A stretch of DNA of 64,000 nucleotides. Source: Gliomastix tumulicola (Eukaryota > Ascomycota > Sordariomycetes > Hypocreales > Bionectriaceae). The position numbers and the translations under genes were made by a program. The notes beneath the pieces are model-generated. The model searched no databases and was not told the origin of the DNA. It saw nothing but the letters and a program-made list of their open reading frames with translations. The number at the start of each line of letters is the position of its first letter. Within the stretch, counting starts at the first letter, position 1. Positions 48,529 to 58,847 of this stretch are shown here, one piece after another. Location of the stretch: the NCBI GenBank assembly GCA_001599755.1, contig BCHX01000001.1:1736001-1800000 (forward strand), written 5' to 3'.

Positions 48529-49582
48529 TCAGTCGCTCTTCAGCATGCTGTCGACGAGGTCTCCCAGCGGACCCCAGTAGTCCCTCCCACTAGCCAGGCC
48601 GTGCTCGTCGATGAAGAGCACGTACTGCTTGAAGCTCGTGTTGAGATGTGGTTCCAGCCCCAGCTCTCGGATCACTGGGTAGTGGTGGCAGTAGATGTGC
48701 GCATATACACGATACATGCGCTTGAAGATTTGGCGGACAAGCGCCGGGAAGGACTTGGGAAATGGCACTCCTGAGGGAATGTTAGTGACTTCTTTCAGTA
48801 CATGACCGGTGAGGGGTGCGGACCGATCTTGCTTGGCAGAACCTGCTCGTTGTCGATATTGGCTTGCACCCACGCCATCAGCTGCTCAATATAGGCGGGA
48901 GCTGGCATCTTTGTTGGCCGCTTGTAGTTCTCGTTGTCCTGCCAGAGGTACTCGAACCTGATATCTGTCAGTCACACCACCGGAGCCGGTAGACGTATCC
49001 CTAGTGTCGTTGATCAAACGTACTCGTCCGTGGCTTTCATCTCAGGACATGACTGAGGCGAGCAGAACTCCGTGATAGCTCCGTATATCAGGTTGATCTG
49101 GTTGTAGAAATCCACCACTGTGCCATGTTAGACTTCCCCCACCCCCCCCGTCAAAGAAGCATCGGGCCTCGGAGTGCACGTACTGTTCACCGCCAGCCAC
49201 TCATTCTCATCCTCCCCCTCGGGTAGCTTGACGACCTTCCTCAAGCTGCCCCCGCCCAGCGTGACTTCCGCATACTGGCGCAGCTGATAGCTAGTCGCAC
49301 TGCCCTTGCCGAGGCGGGGACGGAACTGGTTCTTGGTTCGCTGGTTGCTGTCCGACACGGTCCTCAGGTTAGCAACCATGCCCCGCGGGAGGAGTGTCAG
49401 GCAGGGAGGAGGTTCAGGGACAGCGGGGGGTATGTCGATGTGATCGGTGTAGACGGGGATGATGGTGTTGTCGATGCGCGCCATCGTCGCCAGGGACTTG
49501 GGGCTGAGGTAACGGAAGGAGGATGCCATTGGAGCAAGGGATCGGGAGGGACGAACACGGTTGTCAGGAACTGGTGAGCCAT
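48529..49582 (-). CDS. MOB1: Mob1 kinase activator (mitotic exit/septation network)
   Basis: Regulatory partner of NDR/LATS-type kinases (Dbf2/Sid2) in the septation initiation and mitotic exit network. Five exons (49557-49582, 49184-49347, 49024-49117, 48824-48957, 48529-48770) give 219 aa, as usual for Mob1. The 26-nt first exon was found by homology: MAHQFLTTV joins NQRTKNQFRPR across an intron with a perfect TGCTAAC branch but an unusual GTTCGT donor. Core blocks are SYQLRQYAEVTLGGGSLRKVVKLPEGEDENEWLAVN, VDFYNQINLIYGAITEFCSPQSCPEM, FEYLWQDNENYKRP, VPFPKSFPALVRQIFKRMYRVYAHIYCHHYPVI and FKQYVLFIDEHGL. The zinc ligands (two Cys in FCSPQSC and the His pair in HIYCHHYP) are intact. Intron 4 has a weak GTCCGC donor. 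An ORF starting within intron 1 (ATG 49529) stays in frame with exon 2 and could give a longer N-terminus. Confidence 0.92.
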
Positions 49583-50071
49583 GGCGGACGGACGGCGCCC
49601 TGTATTATAGGCTCGCAGGCACGCAGGCGCGCAGGCGGTCGTTCTTCTTGGCAGGATGTCTTGGTGAACAGTCGGACGAGTCTGCATTCCAACGGTTAGC
49701 GGGGTGACGGCGTTGAGGGGCAGGTTAGGAAGCGAGGGAGAGCCAACAAACAGGATCTGGCTGCGGCGGTGACGAGGAGGGCGTAAAAACACGTCTACTC
49801 GATGGATAGATATTGGCGGATTGGCGACATGCGAGGTGACGGCGTGTGGAATTATTTTTCTGGAGGGTTGATTCGAGATGTCTGAGTGCTTCGGATGGGA
49901 GGAAGGTGCAATGTTTACTTGAGTTGCCGCCATTAATTTCCATGGTTGCTGGGGCTGATAACAGATAAAGCTGCCCAAGGGCCGCTATGATCTCATTCCA
50001 GGGGATTTATTTTTAGGGGATCTACGGGGAGCTTCAGTGGGCTCATGGCGCTATAATTGAGAGAGGTCCGC
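49583..50071. promoter_or_regulatory. MOB1 promoter and HET-gene 3' flank
   Basis: 489 bp, both neighbours on minus. An open frame through the MOB1 leader has no homology. No clear element is visible. Confidence 0.4.
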
Positions 50072-52747
50072 CTATCCCAGCTCGATGTCCTGGAGCTCGT
50101 CTTCCCTCCCCAAGCTCGCTTCTCCGTCCATGATGCCGTGGACATAGGCTTTGCCCAGGAAAGAATATCTAGGCGCCCTGGTTCTATTGACACTGCCATC
50201 CGAGGCATCATCTAGCGGCATCTTTCTCAGTACCACAGGGGCTCGTATGCCCGGTATGATCCAAACCTCATCACCATCCTCGACCAACAAGCCAGCCACG
50301 CCGAGCCGCCGGCCGTCGACGATGACGAGTTGTCGATGACCCATGGCCCCATCATACGCCGTCGCAAACTCGCGGCATCTCTGGAAGAAGCGCGAGTTTC
50401 TGGCCACGATGCCTCGGCCGACGAGACGGTCCGTCCCCTCGGAGACGGATGGCGGCACGTTGAAGTCGAGCGTGCTGCCGTCGTCCTTGCCCGGGCTGTT
50501 CCTGATGAGCGTGTGCTGCAGATGGCCGTAGTACTTCTCAATGCTCGACCGGGGCGGCGTGAAGCAGTCCTCCCCGTCGTGCTCCAGCAGCGCGTCTAGG
50601 TCGTCCAGGACGCTGGTCATGTCTTGGAGAGGATCGTGGTCGAGGTGGATGATGGTGAAGAGATCCCGCTCGAGTGATGGCTCGAGGCCGACGGCCTGGA
50701 GCAGCTTCTCGTCGGCGCCGGCGAAGACCATGAGCTGCATGAACATGTAGAACTGCAGCCCGAATTCGTCTGGGGCGCGCTGGCCTTGCTCGGCCCCTGC
50801 GAAGAACATGCTCGGCGAGGCGTCCATGCACAGCGTCCGCCAGAGGATCTCCGTGAGGTTGATCTTAGGTTTGGCCTTGGCTGCCTCTGGGCCATTCTCA
50901 TTGGCGATGCTGTCCTCATTGGGACCTCCTTCCTCGTTGGCGATGGTCTTCTCGCCTGCAATGTTGCCCTCCGCCGACTCGCGCAGTGAAAGAACCATGC
51001 TGAGCCATGACGGATCAAACCTGAACTTCCCAGCCGGTGCCGTGCTAACCCGCCCTCCAACTCGACTGATACGACCCACGAACAGTCCTCTCAGCCCAAG
51101 ATACGGACAGTCTAGGGCATCAGGCCTGGGAGCCTCGTGCTCTAGCCCCTTGTCCGCCTCGTAGTCCGGCACCTGGTTCCCCGTGAAGAGCTCAAAGTCC
51201 GGGACCCAGCTCGGGAGGCCCGGCCGCCGGTATGCCATGTTCGTCCAGGCGTTGATGATACTCATACCGCCCGATTGCATGATGATGCGCCGCGTGGCGA
51301 CCGTGAAGACAGTGACAACCGACTGCTGGTAGTCGGCCACCATCTTGTCCTCGGAGATCTCGTTGATGATGCCGTACAGGGAGAAGATCTTGTCCCTCGG
51401 ATCCGACGCCAGGAATGTCTCCAGATTGTAGATCAGACGGTGCAGCTGGAAGCGCTCACGGTACGCCCGCCGCTCGTCCTCGGTGGCCGCCGTCCTGCTG
51501 AAGTACAGGCTGTCCCTCGACTTGAAGAGCTCGGCCATGTTCCACTCAACAGACACGGCGATCTCGCCTCCCGGGACGTACGTTGACGAGAAGCCGTGGT
51601 TCAGCTTCCCGTACTGCTGGCCCAGTGCCACCGCGATGGTGCCCAGGTCGTGGTAGCCGATCTGGTGGCTGCCGATATACATGAGTAGGACGTCGGGGAG
51701 GATGGCCTCCTGTGCGATCCACGCACGACGGAACCACTGCCGTTGATAGATGCTGGCGAGTCCATCCCATTCCTCGCGAGGCACGAGCGGGATCCCCGCC
51801 GCTTCGTAGCTCTGCTTGTCGCTGCCGTCGTAGGGCACGATGCTGCTCTCCTTCAGCGCGTCGATGTGCCTCCTCAGCGTCCTGAAGGCCCTCAGCCCTG
51901 CGGCCGTGTGTTCGTCCTCGGGCCCCAGCCAGGCCACGACGTAGGACGAGTGCGCGTAGATGCGGTCCATCATGCTCACCTGATGGCTCTTCTCCGCGAC
52001 ATCGCCCTGGTTGATGCAGATGGCGTCCGCCCAGATGAGATGCTCCGGCCCGTCTTCCTCTGGAGAAATCGACGGGGTCTCCGGGTCAGGCCGCGAGGAC
52101 AGCTCGCGCAGCACCCGGACAACCTCGCCGTGTCCGGCCGCCTCGGCGAGGTCCTCAGGCGTCTTCCCATCCTTGTCCTCGACAGCCCGCCTCGACCCGG
52201 CAAGACACAGCAGCCTGACACACTCCACGTGCCCATTCACCGCCGCCTCATGCAGCGGGATCCTCCCATCCTCGTCCGCACGATTCACATCCGCCCCGCG
52301 CCTCACCCACAGCCGTATATACTCCCCCTGCCCCGTCTCCGCGGCCCGATGCATCGCGACGCGGCCCCTCATCCGCGACGGCGTGTTCAGGTTCCGCCGG
52401 TACGCGTTCTCCCTCTCGACCACGCCCAGCGCGTCGTGCAGGTTCCGCTGGATGCGCATGAGCTGCCCGTCCACGACGATGGGCACGCTGCGCGACGGCG
52501 TGTAGTGGCCGTCGGCGGCGTCAAAGTGCCCCCGGAAGCCGACGCCGTGCGCGAACGGGTTGCCCCATGTGTACGAGAGGCAGTGGTAGCGCGTGGCGTC
52601 GTCGAGGCTGCGCGTCTCGAGGCTGAAGCGGAGGATGCCGTCTTCTGGTGCGATGGGGCCTTGACGGCGGAGGAGACGGATGTGGGAGGCGTCTGGTAGG
52701 GGCTGGTACTCGTAGGGCGGGAGAGCATTGATCCTTTCCTCCCCCAT
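50072..52747 (-). CDS. HET-domain protein with ankyrin repeats inserted inside the HET domain
   Basis: Fungal HET (heterokaryon incompatibility, PF06985) protein. HET domains are TIR-related cell-death effectors in non-self recognition. It is a single exon of 891 aa. HET block 1 lies at residues 53-64 (RYHCLSYTWGNP), then SVPIVVDGQLMRIQRNLHDAL (87-107). Block 2, LIWADAICINQGD, comes only at about 237-249, followed by EKSHQVSMMDRIYAHSSYVVAWLGPED and the QWFRRAWIAQEA block. In typical HET proteins blocks 1 and 2 are separated by only about 10 residues after the NLHDAL stretch. Here residues about 120-220 hold two to three ankyrin repeats (GRVAMHRAAETGQGEYIRLWV, GRIPLHEAAVNGHVECVRLLCLAG, GKTPEDLAEAAGHGEVVRVL). 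The C-terminus has the usual HET-protein end (RCREFATAYDG, LLVEDGDEVWIIPGIRAPVVLRK, YSFLGKAYVHGIMDGEA). There is no NACHT or WD40 part. Its recognition role is inferred from the family. Confidence 0.93.
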   Translation of the reverse strand: MGEERINALPPYEYQPLPDASHIRLLRRQGPIAPEDGILRFSLETRSLDDATRYHCLSYTWGNPFAHGVGFRGHFDAADGHYTPSRSVPIVVDGQLMRIQRNLHDALGVVERENAYRRNLNTPSRMRGRVAMHRAAETGQGEYIRLWVRRGADVNRADEDGRIPLHEAAVNGHVECVRLLCLAGSRRAVEDKDGKTPEDLAEAAGHGEVVRVLRELSSRPDPETPSISPEEDGPEHLIWADAICINQGDVAEKSHQVSMMDRIYAHSSYVVAWLGPEDEHTAAGLRAFRTLRRHIDALKESSIVPYDGSDKQSYEAAGIPLVPREEWDGLASIYQRQWFRRAWIAQEAILPDVLLMYIGSHQIGYHDLGTIAVALGQQYGKLNHGFSSTYVPGGEIAVSVEWNMAELFKSRDSLYFSRTAATEDERRAYRERFQLHRLIYNLETFLASDPRDKIFSLYGIINEISEDKMVADYQQSVVTVFTVATRRIIMQSGGMSIINAWTNMAYRRPGLPSWVPDFELFTGNQVPDYEADKGLEHEAPRPDALDCPYLGLRGLFVGRISRVGGRVSTAPAGKFRFDPSWLSMVLSLRESAEGNIAGEKTIANEEGGPNEDSIANENGPEAAKAKPKINLTEILWRTLCMDASPSMFFAGAEQGQRAPDEFGLQFYMFMQLMVFAGADEKLLQAVGLEPSLERDLFTIIHLDHDPLQDMTSVLDDLDALLEHDGEDCFTPPRSSIEKYYGHLQHTLIRNSPGKDDGSTLDFNVPPSVSEGTDRLVGRGIVARNSRFFQRCREFATAYDGAMGHRQLVIVDGRRLGVAGLLVEDGDEVWIIPGIRAPVVLRKMPLDDASDGSVNRTRAPRYSFLGKAYVHGIMDGEASLGREDELQDIELG

Positions 52748-53015
52748 TGTGAGTACTAGTAGTCAGGGAACATGAGGAGTGATTTCAGCTGTCGTGAGGC
52801 GGGCTGGCTGGTGTTTTTGAAGTAGTGAAAAATAAGCCTCTGTATGCGAGAAACACGAGATGCATTAGCTCCCCCGGTGACTGCCTCGTTCCATTTTGGT
52901 ATTCCATACAGCAATATGAGGCTCATCAACATAACTAATGAGCCTCCTCTGGGTATTATATGTGTACAAATGCTGGCCGTTCCCGGAGCATACATAGTGC
53001 ATCTCTCAAACTCTC

Positions 53016-54843
53016 TCACCACCGGGCACCTCCTCTTTGTCCTCTTCCCCTTCCCCTTCCTCTTCCACCTCGTCCACCTCCCCATCCTCCTCTGCCTCCA
53101 CCACCGCCTCTGTGGAAGCCGCCTCTCCCACCACCGCCGCCTCTCGGTGCTGAAGGTGCAGGTCCCTTTGCCCTCCTCTCGGCTCGCTCCTCTTCAGTCG
53201 CAGCCCATAGATTCTCGACCCCTAGTAGATCACAGTAGGCCGCTGTTTGCGGATTGGTGTACTCCTCTGGCTGCTCCTGCACGATCTCAGGCGTCCCTGG
53301 AACATGCGGCGGAGCTGTGACCTCGAAGTTCTCTGGAACGCCCAGCTTCCCCTTCCCCACGATGTGCTCGTCGACCCAGCGTCTCTCTTCCTCGATGAGC
53401 GGGATGTACTGCTCTTCGCCGAGGTCCGGAGGCGACTGTGTTGCCTGAGGACCAATCTGAAGCGTCCTGTGGAAGACCCGAGTGATGGCGAGCCACTCGG
53501 GGTCATACTGCAGCTTATATCGAGGCCCAGAAGTCTGCGGGGGGTGTAATTTGTGAGCCTCAGCATCGAAGGGCTGTATCTCGGCTAGTTGTAAGAAATG
53601 TCGCCCAGGCAGACACTTGTCCAGGGCCAGAAATCGGACTTCCTTATTGGTGATGCCCTCAGGTACCGGTTGGCCAGGGATGCCGCGCTTTTTCGGTGAC
53701 GACGGACGCGCGAAAGAGGCTGGTAGTTGCGCTCTCACGTCATCGGGGACGGCACTCAATGCCTCTCCGCCGTTTTCTCCCTTGTCTGCTTCCGAATCAG
53801 CTGGCTGCTTCGCTTCCGGCTGCTCGCCTGCATCGTCGTCGTCGTCATCATCGTCATCCATGTCGAGATCAATCTCATCCGGGTTGTTCTCCGGCGGCCC
53901 CTCCGACGCTTCTGGTAGTGACTTGGACTCTTGACCCCCCGTCTCTGGCTGCTTGCGCTCCTGCTTGTCCTCGTACTTCTTCAGCGCCGCATACTTGACA
54001 TGCAGATGCGCCGAGAACCAGTACGGCGGCCGCAGCCGATCCATGACGTACTTGGCCGCGACGCTGCCCAGCGTGCCGTCGAGCGACTCCTGCCTGAAGT
54101 CCCTCTTCTTCCGGAACAGCGCCTCGGCGTCCCCGAACCGCTCAACCTCCCGCGGCCAGTCGTGGCTCAGCCCGACGTCGACCTGCGTCCGTAGTAGTAG
54201 TAGCTTCCGTACGTCCCCCTCGCGCACGTGGTAGAAGCTCCGGACGTCGTCGCCGCTGAATGGTAGCCGCTCGTGGTGCGGCCGCTGGTAGTCGAAGCCC
54301 TTCCAGATGCCCGAGAGGCCCGCGACGCGCAGGGGGCCCAGGCGGAGGACGTTGGCGGCGCCGAGGTAGTAGATGTTGGGGGCGACCCAGCCGCCGTAGT
54401 AGAGCTCCCAGAGGTGCGAGGCCGCCTCGTGGTTGCCGCCGATGAAGACGGTCAGGTAGGGCGCCGTGGCCGTGCCGGCGTAGTACTTGGGGAAGTCGCC
54501 CAGCTGGCGAAACTTGACAGGGCAGGACATGACGGTCAGGTCAGCCGCGTTGCGGACGGACTAGTGGTAGGCTTTGTCAGTCTTGGAGCTACGCTTGACT
54601 GAGTACCTATCTAGAGGAAGGGCCACGTACCTGGAAGTCGCCGCCGATGATGAGCAGGTCGACGCCATCCCAGCCACGGACCTCGCACGACTTGGCGACG
54701 GACGCATATATGGCGTCGAGCGTGCCATGGCCCTGCAGAAAATTGTCAGCTATGAGACGCTTCAAAAGGGAAGATTTGGTGTCACCCACGCAGCCCTCGA
54801 CAGCGATCCGTACGCCTTGCGACTCAAAAGTGCTTTCTGACAT
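53016..54843 (-). CDS. DBR1: RNA lariat debranching enzyme Dbr1
   Basis: Metallophosphoesterase that hydrolyses the 2'-5' bond of excised intron lariats in the nucleus. Exons 54790-54843, 54631-54732 and 53016-54560 give 566 aa. Metal-site motifs are VEGCGHGTLDAIY (created by the first splice), LLIIGGDFQSVRN (second splice), YLTVFIGGNHEAASHL, then LSGIWKG and WFSAHLHVKYAAL. The usual lariat-recognition loop region PNIYYLGAANVLRLGPLRVAGLSG is also clear. A highly acidic Asp run and a Pro/Ser linker precede the Dbr1 C-terminal domain (FLALDKCLPGRHFLQLAEI, YDPEWLAITRVFHRTLQ, RRWVDEHIV). The extreme C-terminus is an RGG/GRG tract of about 45 residues (GGRGGRGRGRGRGQRGG), an RNA-binding type of tail that I do not recall from yeast or human Dbr1. 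A 15-bp repeat lies just upstream of the start. Confidence 0.95.
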
Positions 54844-55568
54844 ATCGTACACTTTGTTTTGCTTCGTCAGGGTTGTGCGAAGTTGAACTTGACAGTTGAA
54901 CTTGATAGTTGAACTTGATACTAGAACTTGAAGGTGTCGCTGAGAAGGGTAAGTGCGACTATGGGGCACCTGCCTAACACTAGCTCTACAAGGCATTTTT
55001 AAGAACCACTAAAATACTGCCAGCACATTTTCACCACTGCACTCAAGTCACGATCCAGGAAAATAGTACCCAGTTAATATTTGAAAAAAGAATCGTAGGG
55101 CATGATGTCGTTTTGAAGTTATTATCCGAATAGTTATCTCGTTATGAGTAGTCTGCTGGTATCTAGCCCCTTCCTTGTCTTCGGAATCCCAAGCGTACAA
55201 AAACCAGTTCGCGAGGCCCAGCCTTCATATGAAAAGAATGTGTCCCTGCAGAAAAAGCGAGAATCTCAATGCGCAACTGAGCCACGCAGAGTGAGAGGGA
55301 TGGCATCTCTCTTCCATCTCTAATAGACGTTCGACCCACGGAGGAGCAGAAGAGCAGAACGCATATGCTGAAATGGTGGTCTTGGTTCACGTCAAATCAT
55401 ATCCTGTGTCGTCACCACGAGGTAATCGAGGGCGTGGCAAATCCAGGCATCGTCCAGCATGCAAGTCGATCCTCGAGGTATGGCGGTGTGCGAAACAACG
55501 TGTCTCTGATTCACTATCTCGTATGAGAGAGATATCGTGCTGCAGATGGAATGGCAAACGAGCTCCAA
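54844..55568. promoter_or_regulatory. DBR1 promoter/leader and elongin C 3' flank
   Basis: 725 bp between two minus-strand genes. The stretch next to DBR1 (54881-54928) holds a tandem repeat. The rest has no supported feature. Confidence 0.45.
54881..54928. repeat. AGTTGAACTTGA(C/T) tandem repeat in the DBR1 leader
   Basis: Three near-perfect 15-bp units, AGTTGAACTTGACAG, then AGTTGAACTTGATAG and GTTGAACTTGATACT, plus a diverged fourth (AGAACTTGAAGG). It sits 40-85 bp upstream of the DBR1 start codon, within the probable 5' UTR. Confidence 0.85.
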
Positions 55569-56222
55569 TCATCTCACAGAAACGAGATTTGCTCTGGTGC
55601 GAGCGTTAGAGCTCCGACAGACGAGACAGGCTTCGACGACATACTGGTCTAGACCGAGATAGTCCGCAGCCGCGAGCAGCTCCAGACAGATCTCGACCGG
55701 AATCTCCATGTCGGGAACATCGTCGGCATCTCTGAAGCGGTACCAGTAGTGGAAGTAGTCGACGACCTTGTCGAGGACGACGGAGCTGTCATCAGATTGT
55801 ACCACGTTAACCTTCTGACTCCGCCACCATTGCAATATCGAGAGGCCCGGGCGGAGGGTGCAGATAATATATCATCAAAGACACGAATGAAGCGGCATGG
55901 TCAGGTCAAGTGTAGTGAGCAGTCAGCCGAAACGCGCCCGATCCGAGTCGGGGGTTTCGTCAAAGCTCGCCAAGTGTTCATCTTTTGTTTTCGTCGCCAT
56001 GCATGCAGGAGGGAAAAAAGGGGGCCAGGGCCAGCTCTCGTTCACTCACTTGATCTCTTGGAAGACGCAGCGTGCATCCTTGGCCTCGGCGAACTGGCTC
56101 TTCACGTCGAGCATGCTCCGGATGATGGGGCTGACCTGCGCCGCTTCGCGCAGCACCACGAACTCGAAGCCGTCGCTGGCCACGAGGGTGACGTACTTGC
56201 TTGGGCCGGAGGGCGAAGGCAT
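55569..56222 (-). CDS. ELC1: Elongin C (Skp1-fold adaptor)
   Basis: Small BTB/POZ-fold adaptor that links cullin ubiquitin ligases or the elongin A complex to BC-box proteins. Exons 56050-56222 and 55569-55785 (intron 264 nt) give 129 aa if read to the stop at 55569. Human elongin C has 112 aa and yeast Elc1 has 99. Conserved parts are KYVTLVASDGFEFVVLREAAQVSPIIRSMLD, FAEAKDARCVFQEI, SVVLDKVVDYFHYWYRF and EIPVEICLELLAAADYLGL. The family normally ends just after this last block. The extra C-terminal tail contains a good 51-nt intron candidate (55582-55632 approx.: donor GTATGT, CTAAC branch, CACCAG acceptor). Its removal keeps the frame and gives exactly 112 aa, ending DQANLVSVR. Both forms are possible. 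Confidence 0.88.
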
Positions 56223-57140
56223 GTTTGCGAGTCCTTTTGATAGTGGCTTCAACCGCGTGAAGAGTGCCGGTAGCGCTTGCTACTGGCCGTCCCTTGGAGA
56301 GCGTCCTTTTTTTTTTTTCTTTAGTTGAATGGCACTGAGTATCGTCCTTGACGCACTGCGGATGCGCGGATGCCAAAGTTCTGCGGATGGGAGCTGAGAT
56401 ACGAGGTGTGGCGGAGGATGTCTCAGGTATGGAAGAAGAAAGAACTCGAGTCTGCACGCTGCAGGCACGGCGAAAATTTACGTGGTCAAAGACGTGACCC
56501 ACACCAGACTCTCATTCGGCGTTACTCATGCTGTAGAAAAGCGGGGCCAGCAAACAAAGCCAACAGAAACGGCCTCAACAGGCGCCGTTTGCTCGCTGTG
56601 GGGTTCAGACAGAAAAAAAGTCCCCACCGCTTATCCAGCCTCGAAGACCGAACCTCGACGCCGTTGCCCTGCCAACATGTTTACATCCCAACGCTGAGAC
56701 TGCGAGTAAAGCCTCCCGCTCTCTTTAGCTCTCGCATCCCCAGCTCGCTCCCGCCTTTAGCCTCTCCCACATCCATCTCTCAAACATCGCATTCCATCCT
56801 CTCTCGCCTCTTTGTCTTCTTTCTTACCGCCGTCGAGTTTGAATATCGAGACCGCTGCATACAATACATTCCATTCGTTCATTGTTTTTTGGCCATTGTG
56901 TCTGCTCGTTTCTCTACTCGAACGCACTGTTCCAACACTCGAGAGACCCTGGTCCTCGCATCACTCTCGCCGAGTCGCCCTCATTCCTTCCAGAGGGAGG
57001 ATCTGTATTTCGACAGACGCCTCAAATTTGGGAGGAACGTGATACGAGAGACAGAGTCGAGGCACTCTGAAGCGAAAAAGGAGTAGCCGTCAGCAACTGC
57101 GACGAGAAGCTCGCCTCAGCAAGCAAGCGAGCAAGCAAGC
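56223..57140. promoter_or_regulatory. Divergent promoter of elongin C and RHO4, with CT-rich RHO4 leader
   Basis: 918 bp between outward-facing starts. From about 56700 to 56990 the plus strand is CT-rich, as in long 5' leaders of fungal signalling genes. A short tandem AAGCAAGCGAGC-type repeat directly precedes the RHO4 ATG (57115-57140). Confidence 0.5.
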
Positions 57141-58088
57141 ATGGCTACCTACCAGTACCAGAGCTCGTACTACAACGGCGGGCAGCGCACCCGCTCAAGC
57201 GAGGGCACCGTCAGCACGACCGTCAGCACATCCAGCGGCCGCGAGTCCGCCGCCACGCAAGCGACAGAGCCGCCCACCTACTCCAAGAAGATTGTCGTCG
57301 TCGGTGATGGCGGCTGCGGCAAGACTTGCCTGCTGATTAGCTACAGTCAGGGCTACTTCCCCGAGGTGAGCAAAGCCTTGTCCCCCCCCCCTCCGTTTCC
57401 AGCTTCCTGGTGCATGATTCTAATGGGCTGGTGCAGAAATATGTCCCAACCGTCTTCGAGAATTACATCACCTATCCGATTCATCCCCCCACCGGTAAGA
57501 CGGTGGAGCTGGCACTGTGGGATACTGCCGGCCAGGAGGAATACGACCGTCTACGGCCGCTGTCGTACCCCGAGACGGATCTGATCTTTGTCTGCTTCGC
57601 CATCGACTGCCCGAACTCGCTCGAGAATGTGCTAGACAAGGTATGGCCACAATCACCGCCCTCAGCACAGAAACCGAACCCCCCCTTCATGCTAACGTCA
57701 TTTCTAGTGGTACCCCGAAGTCCTGCACTTCTGCCCCTACACCCCGCTCGTCCTCGTCGGCCTCAAGTCCGACCTCCGCTACAAGCAGACGTGCATCGAC
57801 ATGCTCAAGACGCAAGGGCTCACGCCCGTCACGACGGACCAGGGCATGGCCGTCGCCAAGAAGATGAGCGCCCAGTACATGGAGTGCAGCAGCAGGGAGA
57901 TGCGCGGCGTCGACGAGATCTTCGAGCGGGCCATCCTGACCGTTGTCGCTAACGACCGCAAGAACCAGGTGCCCGCCGCCTCGTCGTCGTCCCTGGGCGG
58001 CAGCGGCAGCGGCCTCGGCGACGGGCGGTCCTCCATGCCGGGCGTGGGGGTTCCTAAGAGGAAGAAGAGAAAGTGTCAATTTCTTTGA
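57141..58088 (+). CDS. RHO4: Rho4-type small GTPase
   Basis: Rho-family GTPase. In filamentous ascomycetes Rho4 marks septation sites and is required for actin ring assembly and cell-wall deposition. Exons 57141-57365, 57437-57640 and 57708-58088 give 269 aa. A Ser/Thr/Tyr-rich N-terminal extension of about 48 residues, typical of Rho4, precedes KKIVVVGDGGCGKTCLL (P-loop GDGGCGKT at 55-62). Switch I is KYVPTVFENY, switch II is WDTAGQEEYDRLRPLSYPETD, and the Rho insert region is CIDMLKTQGLTPVT. The base-recognition motifs are VLVGLKSDLR (in place of TKxD) and ECSSRE (SAK equivalent). The tail is Ser/Gly-rich, ends in a polybasic KRKKRK and a CQFL CAAX box. The final Leu predicts geranylgeranylation and membrane attachment. 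All catalytic residues look intact. Confidence 0.95.
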
Positions 58089-58847
58089 GAGGCTTTTTAC
58101 CCCCTCCCCCTTTTCCCGTCTGCGGCTCGTCCCGAGTGACCGTTTCCATGACGGGGGTTAGGCCCGGCAACTGCAAGATACAGCTTTGTAATGACCATCG
58201 GATGAACTTTTTTCTCTCTCTTTTTTTTTTTTACTTCCCTTTACATCATCTTTGATTTTTCGTTCGTTTGTTTTCCAACTTTCGAATCACGACAACACAA
58301 GGGGGGGAGATCTAGCAATGGAGTGTAGGCAAAGGAGGTCTGCGCTTGGAAAGGAACAGGTATATACGAGGAAGGGAATGGAGTAGGAGAACGAGAGAGA
58401 GGGAGAGAGAAAGCCACACATTGGAATATGGGGAGGAAAGAGATTCGAAAGGGGGGATGCCATAAGGGGGGATGTCGTCATCACCATCTGTGATGCAGGG
58501 CCCCGTCATCCTCGAATATGGTTATATTCTCCATTCTCAGGCCTGTTCCTTTGGGTTTCATATGTAGCAGCATGATTGCGGTTGAATCGGTTGGGATAGG
58601 ACATAAAAGATACAGTTATTTCATGAGCCCCAGGTCCCGGATCCATGTGTTTTGTGTGCCCCCGATATGTGTCACGTCGATAGTGACTGTAGAGTGCATG
58701 CTTGTTTATTCGTGTCGTCGTAAAGAGCCTTCAGCTTAGTATCGATTGCATTTCTGATTTCGTATCCGAGGCGCATCGCGGGTTCGTATCGATCCAGTCG
58801 TCGTGTGTCGTATGTAGATTTCCCTCCCTTGGATCGACTCAGCGCGT
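58089..58847. other. Convergent 3' region of RHO4 and DAD1
   Basis: 759 bp that should hold both 3' UTRs. It contains T-rich tracts near 58210-58290 and purine-rich simple sequence at 58380-58450. No gene is supported. Confidence 0.45.

Noticed and set aside
51743..52699. 318-aa plus-strand frame opposite the HET gene
   Set aside because: Shadow of the HET/ankyrin coding strand, Arg/Pro/His-rich without a domain.
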